A DNA stretch of 7,135 bases, from assembly GCA_013152795.1 (NCBI GenBank), contig JAADFS010000092.1:1-7135 (forward strand). The letters run 5' to 3'. Both the position numbers and the translations under genes were made by a program. Origin of the DNA: Deferribacteres bacterium. GTDB taxonomy: Bacteria > Nitrospirota > Thermodesulfovibrionia > UBA6902. The notes beneath the pieces were generated by a model. It was given only the letters and a program-made list of their open reading frames with translations. It was not told the origin of the DNA and searched no databases. Positions 5,927 through 7,135 of the stretch are shown piece by piece (positions within the stretch are counted from its first letter, which is position 1; the number at the start of each line of letters is the position of its first letter).

Positions 5927-7135
5927 TTATCCGATCATGGTCTTCATGCTGAGGTCTATCTTTCTCTCGGCCGGATTGACATTTATCACCCTTGTTGTCA
6001 ACTCCGTGCCTATCTTGAACAGCTCCTCTGTTTTCTCATCCGGATTTTTCTCGATTTCGGAGTTGTGTATCAGACCCTCCACTCCGTCCTCAAGCTCCAC
6101 GAACAGGCCGAAATCCGTGATACTTACCACCTTTCCCTTTACTGTATCGCCAAGGCTGTACCTGGCCTCTATGTTGTCTGTCCACGGGTCAGGTGTCAGT
6201 TGTTTTATTCCGACCGATATTCTCTCCTTTTCAGGCTCAATGTTCAGAAAGACGACCTCGATGTCCTCTCCTTTTTTCAGGACGTCGGACGGATGTTTTA
6301 TGCGCTTGCTCCATGATATGTCGGATATGTGAAGCAGGGCATCCACTCCTTCCTCCAGGGCGATAAACGCCCCGAAATCGGCAAAGCTCTTCACCCTGCC
6401 GGTAACCTTCTGGCCCACGGAGTATTTTTCCTTTACAATCTGCCAGGGATTGGGTTTAAGCTGCTTTATACTGAGGGATATCCTCTTATCGTCCTTGTTG
6501 ACCTTTATTATAACGGCCTCCAGCTTGTCTCCCACAGAGTAATACTTGGATGGTTTTATGGACTTTTCGACCCAGTCGAATTCCGTGACGTGTATGAGGC
6601 CCTCGACGCCTTCCTCAAGCTCCACGAACATGCCGTAGTCAGTGGTGGTGATGACCTTGCCGGTCACCTTTTTCCCGGGAGGGTATTTTTCTTCCACTGT
6701 CGTCCACGGGTCGGGCTTTTTCTGTTTATAGCCGAGGGTGACCTTGTTGGTTTCGCGGTTGAATGTAAGCACAACCACTTCAACCTTGTCGCCGATGCTG
6801 AACATCTCGCCCGGATGGCTGATCCTCCCCCATGACATGTCGGATATATGAAGCAGGCCGTCCAGTCCGCCGAGGTCGATGAACACCCCGTAGTCCGTGA
6901 GGTTCTTGACCGTCCCTTCTATGAGGACTCCTTCCTTGAGCTTGGCGAGTGTCTGCTCCCTGAGCCTCGCGCGCTCCTCTTCGAGGAGTACACGTCTTGA
7001 GACGATTACATTGGGGCCCCTCTGGTTGATGTTCAGGACCTTGAAAGTGTAGGTCTGTCCTATGAGGTGGTCGGTGTTCTTCGGCGCCTTGAGGTCTATC
7101 TGCGAGCCCGGCAGGAAGGCGTTTATTCCGTTGAT
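5927..7135 (-). CDS. rpsA: 30S ribosomal protein S1, C-terminal part (5' end outside the window)
   Basis: S1 binds mRNA single strands and delivers them to the 30S subunit for initiation. The frame is open to the right edge and gives 402 residues. It begins within S1 domain 2 (INGINAFLPGSQIDLK), followed by four complete OB-fold S1 domains at about 66-139, 152-226, 239-313 and 327-398. Each has the DYG/DFG-x-F-[IV] core (for example TDYGVFIDL, ADFGAFIAL, TDFGLFVEL), and they are joined by linkers of the PDPW/PNPW type. The domain count implies a six-domain protein missing roughly its first 155-160 residues. A GTG at 6884-6886 within domain 3 is internal, not a start. It ends in TAA at 5927-5929, ten bases before sppA, consistent with one operon rpsA-sppA-ihfB. 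Confidence 0.96.
   Translation of the reverse strand: MNGINAFLPGSQIDLKAPKNTDHLIGQTYTFKVLNINQRGPNVIVSRRVLLEEERARLREQTLAKLKEGVLIEGTVKNLTDYGVFIDLGGLDGLLHISDMSWGRISHPGEMFSIGDKVEVVVLTFNRETNKVTLGYKQKKPDPWTTVEEKYPPGKKVTGKVITTTDYGMFVELEEGVEGLIHVTEFDWVEKSIKPSKYYSVGDKLEAVIIKVNKDDKRISLSIKQLKPNPWQIVKEKYSVGQKVTGRVKSFADFGAFIALEEGVDALLHISDISWSKRIKHPSDVLKKGEDIEVVFLNIEPEKERISVGIKQLTPDPWTDNIEARYSLGDTVKGKVVSITDFGLFVELEDGVEGLIHNSEIEKNPDEKTEELFKIGTELTTRVINVNPAERKIDLSMKTMIG

Overview
The window is a compact, ordinary bacterial chromosome segment with moderately high GC and short intergenic gaps. Seven protein genes are recognisable. On the minus strand, in reading order from the right edge, are rpsA (ribosomal protein S1, 5' end outside the window), sppA (signal peptide peptidase), an IHF-beta/HU-type DNA-binding protein gene, an A-type flavodiiron protein gene, a class IV aminotransferase gene and valS (valyl-tRNA synthetase, 3' part outside the window). 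One gene, typA/bipA, lies on the plus strand between the IHF gene and the flavodiiron gene. No phage, plasmid, transposon, CRISPR, tRNA or rRNA sequence was seen.

Organism: the rpsA-sppA-ihfB order, the oxygen/NO-reducing flavodiiron protein and the protein sequences fit an anaerobic or microaerophilic Gram-negative-type bacterium such as a member of Nitrospirota (Thermodesulfovibrio-like) or Desulfobacterota. This is inference from gene content and remembered family resemblance; no search was run.

Layout: 1-314 is the N-terminal third of a class I synthetase start (valS). 315-609 is a non-coding stretch with a candidate valS promoter, two overlapping inverted repeats around its -35 box, and two short tandem arrays built from different 7-bp units. 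610-1474 is the aminotransferase gene, whose reading frame is broken near base 760. 1517-2734 is the flavodiiron gene, with a good promoter and a strong ribosome binding site in front of a GTG start. 2735-2898 is a divergent control region that also carries a GC-rich hairpin in the typA leader. 2899-4713 is typA. It converges on the IHF gene (4728-5012) with a 14-bp gap. sppA (5068-5916) and rpsA (5927-7135) lie upstream of the IHF gene and are probably co-transcribed with it.

How the genes fit together: most are housekeeping genes of translation (S1, TypA, ValRS), nucleoid architecture and membrane proteolysis. The flavodiiron gene and the aminotransferase gene may form a two-gene transcript from the promoter at 2764-2792. 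I did not find a new biological system. The points most worth a second look are the frameshift in the aminotransferase gene and the structured non-coding region upstream of valS.
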